Source: Syntrophobacterales bacterium
GTDB taxonomy: Bacteria; Desulfobacterota; Syntrophia; Syntrophales; UBA5619
Assembly (NCBI GenBank): GCA_019429105.1
Contig: JAHYJE010000021.1
Span: forward strand, 1 to 61,741
Reading direction: 5' to 3'
DNA length: 61,741 nucleotides
In this document: in pieces, positions 52,311 through 60,984 of the stretch
Numbering within the stretch: the first letter of the stretch is position 1
Layout: each line of letters opens with the position of its first letter
Position numbers and translations under genes: made by a program
The notes under the pieces: generated by a model
The model's database searches: none
The model's input: only the letters and a program-made list of their open reading frames with translations
What the model was told of the DNA's origin: nothing

Positions 52311-53456
52311 CTACTTGTCCCGGTCCAGGATAAACACGCAGTGGGACTGGCCGGCAAGCCCGTTTACCCCGTGCGCCAGACCGGTTTTTGCCTTTTTTAC
52401 CTGAAATCCTCCCGCGTCGCCCCGAATCTGCCTGACCACTGCGGCCAGGCTGTAGAGGCCGGCGGCGATAACCGGGTGGCCGGAAAGCAGTCCGCCGGAG
52501 GCATTTACCGGCAGCCGGCCGTTTCTGTCAAAATCGCCCTTTTCGAGGAGTTTCCCGGCCGTCGCCGCCTCGGCAAGCCCCATTTCCTCGAGCCACAGGA
52601 GTTCCTGATAGGTAAAGGCGTCGTGCAGTTCGACAACATCGATCTCTTTTTTCGGGTCATTGATGTCGGCCATAGCGTAGGCCTTCTTCGCCGCTGCGGC
52701 CAGCGCCCGGGCGCGGGAGAGGTTCCGGTCGCCCAAAAAGAAGCTGTCCGCGCAAAACGAAACGCCCCTGATCCAGACGGGCCTCTGCCTGAACCTGGTC
52801 GCCACCGATTCGTGGGCGATAATGACCGCCGCGCACCCATCGGACACCGGTGAGCAGTCCAGCTTGTGGAGCGGGTCGGCGATTGGCTCGGAGGCGAGTA
52901 CATCCTGAACGGTGATTTTCAGCGGGAGCTGCGTAAGCGGGTTTTTGAGCGCATTGCCGTGGTTCTTCACCGATACCAGCGCCAACTGCTCCTCAGTGGT
53001 CCCGGTGCGGTGCATGTATGCCCTGGCCTGCAACGCGCAGGCGGTAACCATGTCCAGGCCGAGGGCGCGTTCGTAGATGGGATCGAAGGCCGCATTGGTG
53101 ATGAGGCTCGATACGCCCTCGGAACCCTTGGAATGTCCGGTGACCAGCGTGGTTTTGTATGAGCCGGAAAGGCAGCGGGTCATCCCGTAAAGCGCCCCGT
53201 AGGCGCCGTCCCCCTCGACGCAGGAGACGTTTTTGTGGGCCGCGCCGCTGGCGTCTCCTACGGCCATGCAGGAAATCGTCCGTCCGTCCCAGAAGTCGCT
53301 GGAGGTGGTCACCACGTTGTCGATATCGGCAATCGTCATGCCCGCATCGTTCAGGGCCTTGTTTACGGCCTCCCACGCCATGTCGGCGAAGGTCTCCCGC
53401 ACCTTGTTTTTTTCTATTTTGGTCATGCCGACGCCGATTATCGCCGCTCTGTCCAT
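52311..53456 (-). CDS. Thiolase-fold (lipid-transfer type) protein
   Basis: 381 residues with start MDRAAIIGVGMTKIEKNKVRETF. In the nucleophile region it reads VEGDGAYG, against VEAACASG in archaeal thiolases, so Cys appears to be Gly84; a Cys79 just before could mislead an alignment. The C-terminal GHP motif is kept (LLSGHPVIAAGL), unlike in the other three. It sits between a DUF35 gene (53469) and the other thiolase-fold gene (51142), so a complex of two unlike thiolase subunits with DUF35 proteins is plausible. Confidence 0.83.
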   Translation of the reverse strand: MDRAAIIGVGMTKIEKNKVRETFADMAWEAVNKALNDAGMTIADIDNVVTTSSDFWDGRTISCMAVGDASGAAHKNVSCVEGDGAYGALYGMTRCLSGSYKTTLVTGHSKGSEGVSSLITNAAFDPIYERALGLDMVTACALQARAYMHRTGTTEEQLALVSVKNHGNALKNPLTQLPLKITVQDVLASEPIADPLHKLDCSPVSDGCAAVIIAHESVATRFRQRPVWIRGVSFCADSFFLGDRNLSRARALAAAAKKAYAMADINDPKKEIDVVELHDAFTYQELLWLEEMGLAEAATAGKLLEKGDFDRNGRLPVNASGGLLSGHPVIAAGLYSLAAVVRQIRGDAGGFQVKKAKTGLAHGVNGLAGQSHCVFILDRDK

Positions 53457-53468
53457 GTCGCTGGCTCC

Positions 53469-53933
53469 TTATTTTGTTGGCCGGAAATGCGAAATATCCA
53501 GGATGCCGCCCGTGCGCGCCTCGGAGAACACCGCCTTTACGCGCATGCCGATGGCCACGCCTTCCGGCTCTATTTCGTCTATATAATGCAGCAGGGCGGT
53601 GTCGGCGCCGTCGAGTTTGATCAGCCCCCAGATGACCGGTGCCTTTCGATTCTTGGGGATGGCGGCAAACTGGCGCCTTGCCACGGTAAAGGAAAGGACG
53701 CGCCCCTCGCATGCCAGCTCCACCCACTGCGTATTTTCAGTAAAGCAGATCGGGCAAACCTTGCGGGGGGGACAAAATACCCTGCCGCAGGCCGGGCATT
53801 TTGTCCCCATTATGCTTTTTTCATCCCGCAGGGCTGTAAAAAATCTGCTCGCCGTGTTGCCGGCCCACCAGGAATAGGGGATATTGATCTTGCTATGGCA
53901 GACCATCGGTTCAATGCCTGGAAATTGCGACAT
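53469..53933 (-). CDS. Zn-ribbon OB-fold protein (DUF35), thiolase partner
   Basis: 154 residues. N-terminal helices ending RFFTALRDEKSIMGTKC, zinc ribbon CPACGRVFCPPRKVCPIC with all four cysteines, then an OB-fold (LACEGRVLSFTVARR, IWGLIKLDGADTALLHYI) ending ILDISHFRPTK. It precedes the thiolase-fold gene at 52311 by 12 bases, its likely partner. It is similar to but clearly distinct from the DUF35 protein at 50658. Confidence 0.88.
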   Translation of the reverse strand: MSQFPGIEPMVCHSKINIPYSWWAGNTASRFFTALRDEKSIMGTKCPACGRVFCPPRKVCPICFTENTQWVELACEGRVLSFTVARRQFAAIPKNRKAPVIWGLIKLDGADTALLHYIDEIEPEGVAIGMRVKAVFSEARTGGILDISHFRPTK

Positions 53934-53981
53934 GCTTGTTCTCCTCTTCTTGTGCGCCAGCGCAGTTACTGCTGCAGACCA

Positions 53982-55817
53982 TTATTTACGATACAGCTCA
54001 TCTACGGCCTCTTTTTCATACATCTCGGCGATCATGGCCTGATACTTCTCGATAACCACCCGCCGCTTCAGTTTGAGCGTTGCCGTCAGCTCGCCGCCCT
54101 GTTGTGAAAAATCATCCCCGATGATTCGGTAATCCTTGATTGTTTCATACCGGGCTAAATGTGTATTGCGCTCCTCGACATGTTGCCGGACGATGGCCAG
54201 AAAAAGGGCATTATCCAGCAAATCGGCCGGTTTTTGGCAGGGGATATTTTTTTCTGCCGCGATCATCGCTGCCAGGTCCAGATCGATGTTGCAAAGCCCG
54301 GTCAGGTACTTTTTCTTTTCCCCGATGACGATAAACTGGGTGAAGAGCGGATCCGACTTGAATAAACCCTCGATCTTCTGCGGGGCGACATTCTTGCCGC
54401 CCGAGGTAATGAGGATGTCCTTTTTGCGGTCGGTGATGAGCAGATTGCCCTCTTCATCGAACTTTCCGATATCGCCCGACAGAAAATATCCATCCGGCGT
54501 AAAGGATTCGCTGGTTTCCTTCGGCAATTTCCAGTATCCCTTTGTCACGTTGCCGCCCTTGATCAAAATCTCTCCGTCGGCGGCTATCTTGATGTCCTGG
54601 CCGGGGAGCGGCTTGCCGGTGGTACCTATCCGGTAATCAGCCAGCGACTGCATGGTGGCGGGCGCCGTCGTTTCCGTCATGCCGTATCCCTGAATGACCG
54701 TAATGCCGGCGGCGTTGAAAAAGCGAATGATCTCCGGGGCAGTGGGGGCGCCGGAGGCCGTCATCCAGGTGACCCGTCCGCCTAATTTGTCCTGGAGTTT
54801 TTTGAAGATGATCGCATAGGCGAGTTTGTACTGGAGCTTCAAAAAAAACGGGATGGGCGTGTGCCTTTCGCGGAGCTCGCTGATGCGGCTGCCGACCTGC
54901 TGCCCCCAGATAAAAACCTTCTGTTTGAAGGGGGATTGCTCTTTCACCTGCGCCATGATCTTCTGGTAAACCTTTTCGCAGACGCGCGGAACGGCGAGGA
55001 TCATCGTGGGCCGCTTCTCCGCAAAATCACTAAGCAGCGTGTCGATGCTCTGGGCGTAGGAAGCGGTGATGCCGCAGTACATGCCATAGAAGTGGCCGGC
55101 AATCCGTTCAAAAACATGGGAAAGGGGCAGGAACGGAACCGTGCAGTCCCGGTCGGAGGCGAAATGGGGCAGAATCCGGTCCAGGGACTGGACCACCCAG
55201 AAAACATTCCCATGGGTGATCATCGCGCCCTTGGGCAATCCGGTGGTCCCGGATGTATAAACAATCGTCGCCAAGTCGTCAGCGGTGACTTCCCGGGACA
55301 GCTTCTCAAAAAGCTTGGGGTCTGCGGCGTGTTCATTCCGGCCCAGCTCCAGCAGAGCCCGGAAACTGATAATCCGGGGGTGCCCCTTAGCCTCCGCTTC
55401 CTCCATGACAATGATCTTTTCGAGGCGGGGGCACTTATCCACAATCTCCAGCACCTTTTCGAGCTGGTTTTGGTTTTCCGGGATAATAACCTTCGCTTCG
55501 GAATTATTGACAATATATTCGATCTCCTCGGCCGCCAGCGTCGGGTAGATCGGGATGACGCAGGCGCCGATTCCGAGTGCGCCCATATCCGCATAAAGCC
55601 ACTCCAGCCGGTTTTCGGAAAGGATGGCAATCATCTCCCCCTTCCGGACTCCCAGCGACCAGAGCCCAAGGCCGACGGCGCGCGCCCGTTCGTAATACTC
55701 GTTCCAGGAGGCGCCTTGCCAGACGCCGTTCATCTTTTTTTCGACGGCAAGCCGCTCCCCGTATTTTTTGGCGCGGTTCCGAAAAACATCATTCATGGTT
55801 TTTTCTGATGATTCCAT
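53982..55817 (-). CDS. AMP-forming acyl-CoA synthetase (FadD15-like)
   Basis: 611 residues from ATG 55817, which follows GGGGGAT; an open frame continues upstream but its composition is not protein-like. Adenylation motifs: IVYTSGTTGLPKGAMITHGN near residue 185, GYGMTETTAP near 375, YFLSGDIGKFDEEG and DRKKDILITSGGKNVAPQKIE. It activates a fatty or other hydrophobic carboxylic acid to its CoA ester with ATP. It lies in the middle of the operon and is likely the entry step. No signal peptide; substrate not predictable. Confidence 0.9.
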   Translation of the reverse strand: MESSEKTMNDVFRNRAKKYGERLAVEKKMNGVWQGASWNEYYERARAVGLGLWSLGVRKGEMIAILSENRLEWLYADMGALGIGACVIPIYPTLAAEEIEYIVNNSEAKVIIPENQNQLEKVLEIVDKCPRLEKIIVMEEAEAKGHPRIISFRALLELGRNEHAADPKLFEKLSREVTADDLATIVYTSGTTGLPKGAMITHGNVFWVVQSLDRILPHFASDRDCTVPFLPLSHVFERIAGHFYGMYCGITASYAQSIDTLLSDFAEKRPTMILAVPRVCEKVYQKIMAQVKEQSPFKQKVFIWGQQVGSRISELRERHTPIPFFLKLQYKLAYAIIFKKLQDKLGGRVTWMTASGAPTAPEIIRFFNAAGITVIQGYGMTETTAPATMQSLADYRIGTTGKPLPGQDIKIAADGEILIKGGNVTKGYWKLPKETSESFTPDGYFLSGDIGKFDEEGNLLITDRKKDILITSGGKNVAPQKIEGLFKSDPLFTQFIVIGEKKKYLTGLCNIDLDLAAMIAAEKNIPCQKPADLLDNALFLAIVRQHVEERNTHLARYETIKDYRIIGDDFSQQGGELTATLKLKRRVVIEKYQAMIAEMYEKEAVDELYRK

Positions 55818-55840
55818 AGCGCATCCCCCAAAGTTAAAGG

Positions 55841-57268
55841 CTATCTTGGCTTCATACCCATAATCAGACGCGCCTCGGTCGCTGTCGCCACCGGTCGCCC
55901 CAGGGCGCTGGCAATACTCACTGCCACTTCCACCAGTTCGTAACTTCCCCGGGCCAGCCGGCCGTCCGGCATCCGGATGTTGTCCTCCAGCCCCACCCGC
56001 ATGTGTCCGCCGAGCAGGCACGACTGCATGATGCAGGGGAACTCGTCCGTGCCGACGCCGCAGGTGGTAAAGTTGGCCCGCGGCGGCAGCGCGTTCATCA
56101 TGGCGATGAACGATTCGGCGCGGAAAGCCTGCCCGCCCGCCACTCCCCAGACAAAGTTGAAATTCATCGGGTCGCTGAAGATGCCCTGCCGGGCGATCAG
56201 CAGGGTGTTGTCCAAACCGCCCATGTCGTAGCATTCGATCTCCGGCTTCACGCCGTTTTCTTCCATCGCCCGGCTGAAATCCTGCAGCATGGTGAAGGTG
56301 TTTTCAAACACATAATCAATGAATATCTTTCCTGTTTTTCTCTCGACAATGCCGAAATTCATCGTGTTGGTGTTAAGCGACGCCATCTCGGGCTTGATCG
56401 CGACGATCTGGGAGATCCGCTGCTCGGCTGTTTTGCCCATGCCGACGGCGGAGCTCAGGTTGACGATGAGTTCCGGACACCTGTCCTTGATGGCGTCGTG
56501 GGTTGCCTTGATCCGGCCGTGATCATGGGTGGCCATGCCGCCGTCTTCCCGCGCATGCACATGCACCATGGCCGCGCCGGCCTGCCAGCACTTCCAGGCT
56601 TCTTCGGCAAATTCCTCCGGCGTGTAGGGCACGGACGGGTTTTGGTTCTTCATGGTTGCCGCGCCGGTGAGCGCTGCGGCAATGATAACTGGCGTTGCCA
56701 TATCGGGTTTTCCTCCTTTTCGTTTTTCGTTAGTCGCTGGTTCGTCCGCAGGATTCCATTGCTTCCGGGCCGTGTTGAGCGCGTGAATAGAGATTTTTTC
56801 GGGCGCTGGTTTAAAATGATCGATGTCGAGGATGGTGTTCGTCGTCTCTTTGGCAAAGACCGCCTCTACCTTCATCCCGATCTTCACGTCCTCGATTTTG
56901 CACTCCTCTACGATGTGCATAAACGGCGTGCCGGCGCCGTCGAGTTGGATGAGGGCCAGGACATAGGGGGCAGGCCGCGGCAGGTGCCGGTCGTCGTAGC
57001 GCACTACCGTGAAGGTGGTCACCGTGCCGGTATTGTTCAGCTCTACCCAGTTGTCGCGGATGTCGGTAAAGTCCTTGTCGCATACCTGCCGGGGCGGGAG
57101 ATAGACGGTGTTGCAGGCGGGGCATTTTACGCCCATGATTTTCTGCTGATCGCGAATGGTTGTAATAAATTTGCTGCCCACCCGCCCGGCGAAGTAGGTG
57201 TAGGGGAGCGCCATTTTACCTTCGACTTCATAGCTGTCTTCAAATCCAGCGACCTGCTCTTTTGCCAT
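55841..57268 (-). CDS. DUF35 Zn-ribbon/OB domain fused to beta-keto acid cleavage enzyme (BKACE)
   Basis: 475 residues, two domains in one frame. Residues 1-165 are a DUF35 protein; its ribbon has Cys49, Cys52 and Cys63, but the fourth position is Asp66. A 25-residue linker follows. From Met190 it is a complete BKACE (DUF849, Kce-like): Zn ligands in VHVHARED (His236, His238), EIECYDMGG, and the RVGLEDN motif with Arg, Glu and Asp near the C-terminus. BKACE converts a beta-keto acid plus acetyl-CoA to acetoacetate plus an acyl-CoA. Met190 is preceded by AAGGAGG at ten bases, so BKACE may also be made separately. No stop lies between the domains. Confidence 0.85.
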   Translation of the reverse strand: MAKEQVAGFEDSYEVEGKMALPYTYFAGRVGSKFITTIRDQQKIMGVKCPACNTVYLPPRQVCDKDFTDIRDNWVELNNTGTVTTFTVVRYDDRHLPRPAPYVLALIQLDGAGTPFMHIVEECKIEDVKIGMKVEAVFAKETTNTILDIDHFKPAPEKISIHALNTARKQWNPADEPATNEKRKGGKPDMATPVIIAAALTGAATMKNQNPSVPYTPEEFAEEAWKCWQAGAAMVHVHAREDGGMATHDHGRIKATHDAIKDRCPELIVNLSSAVGMGKTAEQRISQIVAIKPEMASLNTNTMNFGIVERKTGKIFIDYVFENTFTMLQDFSRAMEENGVKPEIECYDMGGLDNTLLIARQGIFSDPMNFNFVWGVAGGQAFRAESFIAMMNALPPRANFTTCGVGTDEFPCIMQSCLLGGHMRVGLEDNIRMPDGRLARGSYELVEVAVSIASALGRPVATATEARLIMGMKPR

Positions 57269-57279
57269 ATCCCCTCTCC

Positions 57280-58470
57280 TTACTCATCTATCTCGAAGTA
57301 TTTAATGTCCCAGATATCCCCGCTCCGGTTTTCCTCCCAGACGGGGCGGACGCGGGTTCCCTTGTTTTCGTTCCAGCCCGCCTGAATCTTTTCTATCTGA
57401 TCCTTCCGGATAAAGTGCGGCAGGGTTTCATTGCCCTTGCAGCCGTCCAAAAGGATGTTGATTGATCCGTAGGGAGTTTCCCGGGCCACGCCGGTCAGTG
57501 GATCGGGCAGGGCGTAGTAAACGACGTCCATGTAGCGGACTTCACCCTTGGGTCCGACCTCCACGAATTCAGCGGCGCGCACCCGGCATTCCGCGCAAAC
57601 CTCCCGCGGCGGGAGTTGCAGGCGGCCGCACCGGGGGCATTTATTGGCGTATATCTTTTTATCCTTCAACCCCCGGAGAAACTTCCCCATCACGGGGCCG
57701 GTTGCAAACCTCTGATTGATCGAGATGGTCTTTTTCAGCGTCAGCAATTCCTGCTCCTGGACGTTCCCGGCCAGGGGGTCCTTGTATTTCTCGAACAGGA
57801 GAGGCCATTTCGACGCCATCATGTTGATGTCGCCTTTGGCGGCCGCCTTTCCGGCCGCCAGGATGCTCTGGGCGTCGATCTTCCCGAGGATGAAGTCAAC
57901 GTAATCCCGGGCGTCGTTAAATTCCAGCGTTACAGTCGGTTTGCCCTCGATGGTCGTCGTGACCGTGCAGGCCTTGTCCTTGATGAAGACGCTCCACTGG
58001 CCGCCCTCCGCCCCGCCGAGATCGAAAGCAAAGGAGGCCTCGAGCCCCTCGGCTTCTTGGGCCTTGAACCGCGGCACGATGGTCGCGAACATGTCGGCGA
58101 GATACTCCCTTGTCGTCATCTCCTTTTTGGCAAGGACGAATTTGCGGAAAAGCCGGCCGGTCTTCCCGAAGGCGGCCATGTCGCCTTCAATCCGGAACTT
58201 GCCGCTTATGAAGGCGTTTGTTGCATCAACCTTGCCGACGTTGACCCCGACAAAGGTCTCCCCGTCGGCTGCCATCGTCGCGACGCAGTGGGAGAGGTCG
58301 TCGGTCTTTGCGAGCGTCATCGCGTTATTCTTTACCGTCAGTTGCCATTTCCCTTCGTCCTTGATGTCGTAGCCGAAAACCGCTTCGACATCCTTCGCCC
58401 CTTCGGGCCGGAAACGCTCCGGCATCGAGTTGAAGATATCTGCTACTGTGACGCCCCAGTATTCTGCCAT
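57280..58470 (-). CDS. Double SCP2 lipid-carrier domain fused to DUF35 Zn-ribbon/OB domain
   Basis: 396 residues. Two tandem SCP2-like domains, about residues 10-110 (VFGYDIKDEGKWQLTVKNN) and 125-230 (SFAFDLGGAEGGQWSVFIKD, FILGKIDAQSILAAGKAAAKG), are followed by a zinc ribbon near 282 (CPRCGRLQLPPREVCAEC) and an OB-fold to the end (DIWDIKYFEIDE). SCP2 domains bind sterols and acyl-CoAs; DUF35 binds thiolases. In animals SCP2 is fused to the thiolase itself (SCPx); here it is fused to the thiolase partner. It follows the thiolase-fold gene at 58481 by 10 bases. Confidence 0.85.
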   Translation of the reverse strand: MAEYWGVTVADIFNSMPERFRPEGAKDVEAVFGYDIKDEGKWQLTVKNNAMTLAKTDDLSHCVATMAADGETFVGVNVGKVDATNAFISGKFRIEGDMAAFGKTGRLFRKFVLAKKEMTTREYLADMFATIVPRFKAQEAEGLEASFAFDLGGAEGGQWSVFIKDKACTVTTTIEGKPTVTLEFNDARDYVDFILGKIDAQSILAAGKAAAKGDINMMASKWPLLFEKYKDPLAGNVQEQELLTLKKTISINQRFATGPVMGKFLRGLKDKKIYANKCPRCGRLQLPPREVCAECRVRAAEFVEVGPKGEVRYMDVVYYALPDPLTGVARETPYGSINILLDGCKGNETLPHFIRKDQIEKIQAGWNENKGTRVRPVWEENRSGDIWDIKYFEIDE

Positions 58471-58480
58471 CGCTATCCTC

Positions 58481-59680
58481 CTACCAGTTCAGTTCCTTTT
58501 CCAGCATTGTCATTACGGTCCACATGGTGCCGCCGAACCCGGAGGCAAGCGCGTGCTTCACCGGAGTGGGAATCTGGTGCGGGCCGGCATTGCCGCGCAC
58601 CTGCAGCGCCGCCTCGGCCACCCGGATCAGCGCGGTGGCCCCGATGGGGTTCGACCCGATAACGCCGCCCGAGGGATTGATGGGCATTCTGCCACCGATC
58701 ATGATTTCCTTGTTCTCGACGAGCTTGAGGTGCTCATCGCCGTGCAGGGCAAAAAAGTCCCGGAGCCAGTCGATAGCCCACCAGGTGGCCGGATCGTACA
58801 TTTCGAACACGTCAAAGTAGTTTAGCGGGTCTTTGATCCCGTTGCGCCCAAAGAGCTGCTCGGCCGCGAATTTATGCGTCTTGATGACGGGGACTTTCCG
58901 GTCGTAGCCGAAGATGTTGAAGGTTTCCTCCCGATGGACGGTGATATGATCCCGTATCCAGACCGGCGTCCGGGCAAGCTCCTTCGCCTTCTGCTCGCAG
59001 GCGAAGATGACGCAGCAAGCCCCGTCGGACTGGGAGCACATTTCTATGAGTTTCAGCTCGCCCACGAGTTTAGGCGAGGTGCGGATCAAATCGTCGATCT
59101 GGCTGAATTCAAGGCCGAAGGCGCGGTGTGCGTTGGGGTTGAGGCACGCGTGCTTGTCCATGATGATGCGGTAGGTAAGGGACGCCCGGTTGGCCCGCTC
59201 CAAACCGAATTCCCGTTCGACGTCGTAGGCCGAGGAGCCGGTAAGCGCCCCCGCCTGAATTTTACGAAACCAGAGGGGATCCGCCATGTTGGTGATGCCG
59301 CCCGTTGTGTGTCCCTCCTGCAGTTTCTCAAAGCCGATCGCCATGACGATATCGTACATGCCAGACGCCGCGAGATTGTCCGAAGCGCAGGAAAGCGTCG
59401 CTCCCACCGTGCCGCCGGTGGTGATCCGGATGCAGTCCTTGCCGTACGCGCCGGTTCCCAAAACATGCCAGAGATCCGGCTGGTGGACCATCTCAAAGAG
59501 CTCCATGTTGCCGTGTACGACGCAGTCGATGTCCTTCATGGTCAGGTTCGCGTCTTGCAGCGCCAATCTGACGGCTTCATGGATCAATTCCGGCTGGTTG
59601 ACGTCCTCGCGATGGCTGGAATGCTTCGTCTGGCCGATGCCGATAATGCCGACATTTCTGTTTTTCTTGTGATGCGCCAT
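58481..59680 (-). CDS. Thiolase-fold (SCP2/lipid-transfer type) protein without nucleophilic Cys
   Basis: 399 residues beginning MAHHKKNRNVGIIGIGQTKHSSHRE. In the nucleophile loop it reads ITTGGTVG, with Gly90 where Cys is expected, and the C-terminal loop is GSNPIGAT instead of GHPxGAT. Closely related in layout to the protein at 51142. The gene stops 10 bases before the SCP2-DUF35 gene, its probable partner, and starts three bases after the gene at 59684. Confidence 0.85.
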   Translation of the reverse strand: MAHHKKNRNVGIIGIGQTKHSSHREDVNQPELIHEAVRLALQDANLTMKDIDCVVHGNMELFEMVHQPDLWHVLGTGAYGKDCIRITTGGTVGATLSCASDNLAASGMYDIVMAIGFEKLQEGHTTGGITNMADPLWFRKIQAGALTGSSAYDVEREFGLERANRASLTYRIIMDKHACLNPNAHRAFGLEFSQIDDLIRTSPKLVGELKLIEMCSQSDGACCVIFACEQKAKELARTPVWIRDHITVHREETFNIFGYDRKVPVIKTHKFAAEQLFGRNGIKDPLNYFDVFEMYDPATWWAIDWLRDFFALHGDEHLKLVENKEIMIGGRMPINPSGGVIGSNPIGATALIRVAEAALQVRGNAGPHQIPTPVKHALASGFGGTMWTVMTMLEKELNW

Positions 59681-59683
59681 TCC

Positions 59684-60838
59684 TCAACCCCCCTGCGTTT
59701 CCATGACGATTACCGCCTGATGCTGCCCGGCCCCGCCGGTTGCCGCCTGGGCGACGGCCCGCTTCGCGTTTTCGACTTGTCGCTCACCGGCCTGCCGGGA
59801 GAGCTGATAGTAGCATTCAATAACCCTGGCCGCCCCCCCGAGGAGCAGCGGGTTGCCATTCAGTTGTCCCCCGGACAGGTTCACGTTGAATGTCTCCATG
59901 CCGCCCTCGTCAATCCATTGGCCGCCCTGCCCTTCATCGGCAATGCCGACCCCCTCGGCCCACATGGGGAGCTGATACGCTGCCTGGTCGGCAAGCTCGA
60001 AAAGCTGAATCTCCTTCCGGGGGTCTTTGATCCCGGCCATCGCGTACGCCCGCTGGGCGGCATTTTTCAGCGAAAAGTTGGACGCAAGGTCCCGGTCGCC
60101 CATGAAATACCGGTCCATGCAGCTTCCATAGCCGGTGATCCAGACGGGATTTTTCGTAAACTCCGCTGCCCGCTCTTCGCTGCACAGCAGCATTCCGTAA
60201 GCCCAATCGGTGACCGGATAGAGGTGCAGCTCCCTTAGCGGGTCCGAGTACAAAGGAGAATTCAGCACTTCCTCCTCGTCAACGAGTTTATTTTCGCGGC
60301 CATAGGGGTTTTTTGCCCCGTTCTTGCGGGAGCGCACCACTATTTTTGCCAGCTGCGCGTCGGTAATCTGCGATTTTTCCATATAAGCCCGGGCCTGCAG
60401 GGCGGCCACGTTGTGGTAGTCCATGCCGAGGGGCCGGCAGTAGAAGGGGTCATAGGCGAGGTTGGAAACCATCCGGCGGCTTTCCCCCTGCGACTCCTTG
60501 CAGTGGCCCATAAACAGGATGACGTCGTCGTGACCGGAAAGGATGCAGGCCATCGCGTAGCCGAGGCCATTGATGCTCTCCTGTGCGATCTTTTCCTCCC
60601 CGCGGAAGTGTGCTCCCACGACATCCGTGATGCCGTTGTCGGAGATTGTGCGCGCATCGAACACGTCATCCGAGCAGGTGATGATGGTGCGGATGCCCGT
60701 TTCCATGTCGAAGGTCGCCTGCGTCTGTTCCATGATCGGCTCGAAGCAGTCGAGCAGCATGTTTTGAAAGCGCAAATAGTGATAATTGGGATGATTTTTA
60801 ATCTGCGCCACGGCACAGACAGCTAATCTTCTACCCAT
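59684..60838 (-). CDS. Divergent thiolase-fold protein, first gene of the operon
   Basis: 384 residues from ATG 60838, eight bases after AGGAAGGAG; a TTG six bases earlier is too close. Thiolase fold recognised from CSDDVFDARTISDNG, LYSDPLRELHLYPVTDWAYGMLL and SGGQLNGNPLLLGGAARVIE. At the nucleophile position it has Ser89 (ESINGLG) and at the GHP position GNP, so it is the most diverged of the four. Resembles the protein at 52311. Probably pairs with the protein at 58481. Confidence 0.78.
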   Translation of the reverse strand: MGRRLAVCAVAQIKNHPNYHYLRFQNMLLDCFEPIMEQTQATFDMETGIRTIITCSDDVFDARTISDNGITDVVGAHFRGEEKIAQESINGLGYAMACILSGHDDVILFMGHCKESQGESRRMVSNLAYDPFYCRPLGMDYHNVAALQARAYMEKSQITDAQLAKIVVRSRKNGAKNPYGRENKLVDEEEVLNSPLYSDPLRELHLYPVTDWAYGMLLCSEERAAEFTKNPVWITGYGSCMDRYFMGDRDLASNFSLKNAAQRAYAMAGIKDPRKEIQLFELADQAAYQLPMWAEGVGIADEGQGGQWIDEGGMETFNVNLSGGQLNGNPLLLGGAARVIECYYQLSRQAGERQVENAKRAVAQAATGGAGQHQAVIVMETQGG

Positions 60839-60984
60839 TGCCAACGCTCCTTCCTGTTTGAGGGGGAATATAGTTTATGCCAATCATATCGTTATATTGC
60901 TAATGAAATTATTTTCCGCTATCCCGCCGTCTGGACGGGCGACCGTCATTTGCAGAGGCGGTTTTGCAGCCCGCCCAATGCGTC

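Noticed and set aside
55818-56234. Open frame extending the acyl-CoA ligase upstream by about 139 codons
   Set aside because: It is antisense-like in composition (Arg-, His- and Gly-rich), overlaps the BKACE gene in another frame of the same strand, and the ATG at 55817 has a good ribosome-binding site and begins the typical ligase sequence.
60845-60984. TetR operator in the AATATA...TATATT sequence before the first operon gene
   Set aside because: The symmetry is short and A/T-rich, with no second copy near the TetR gene to support it.
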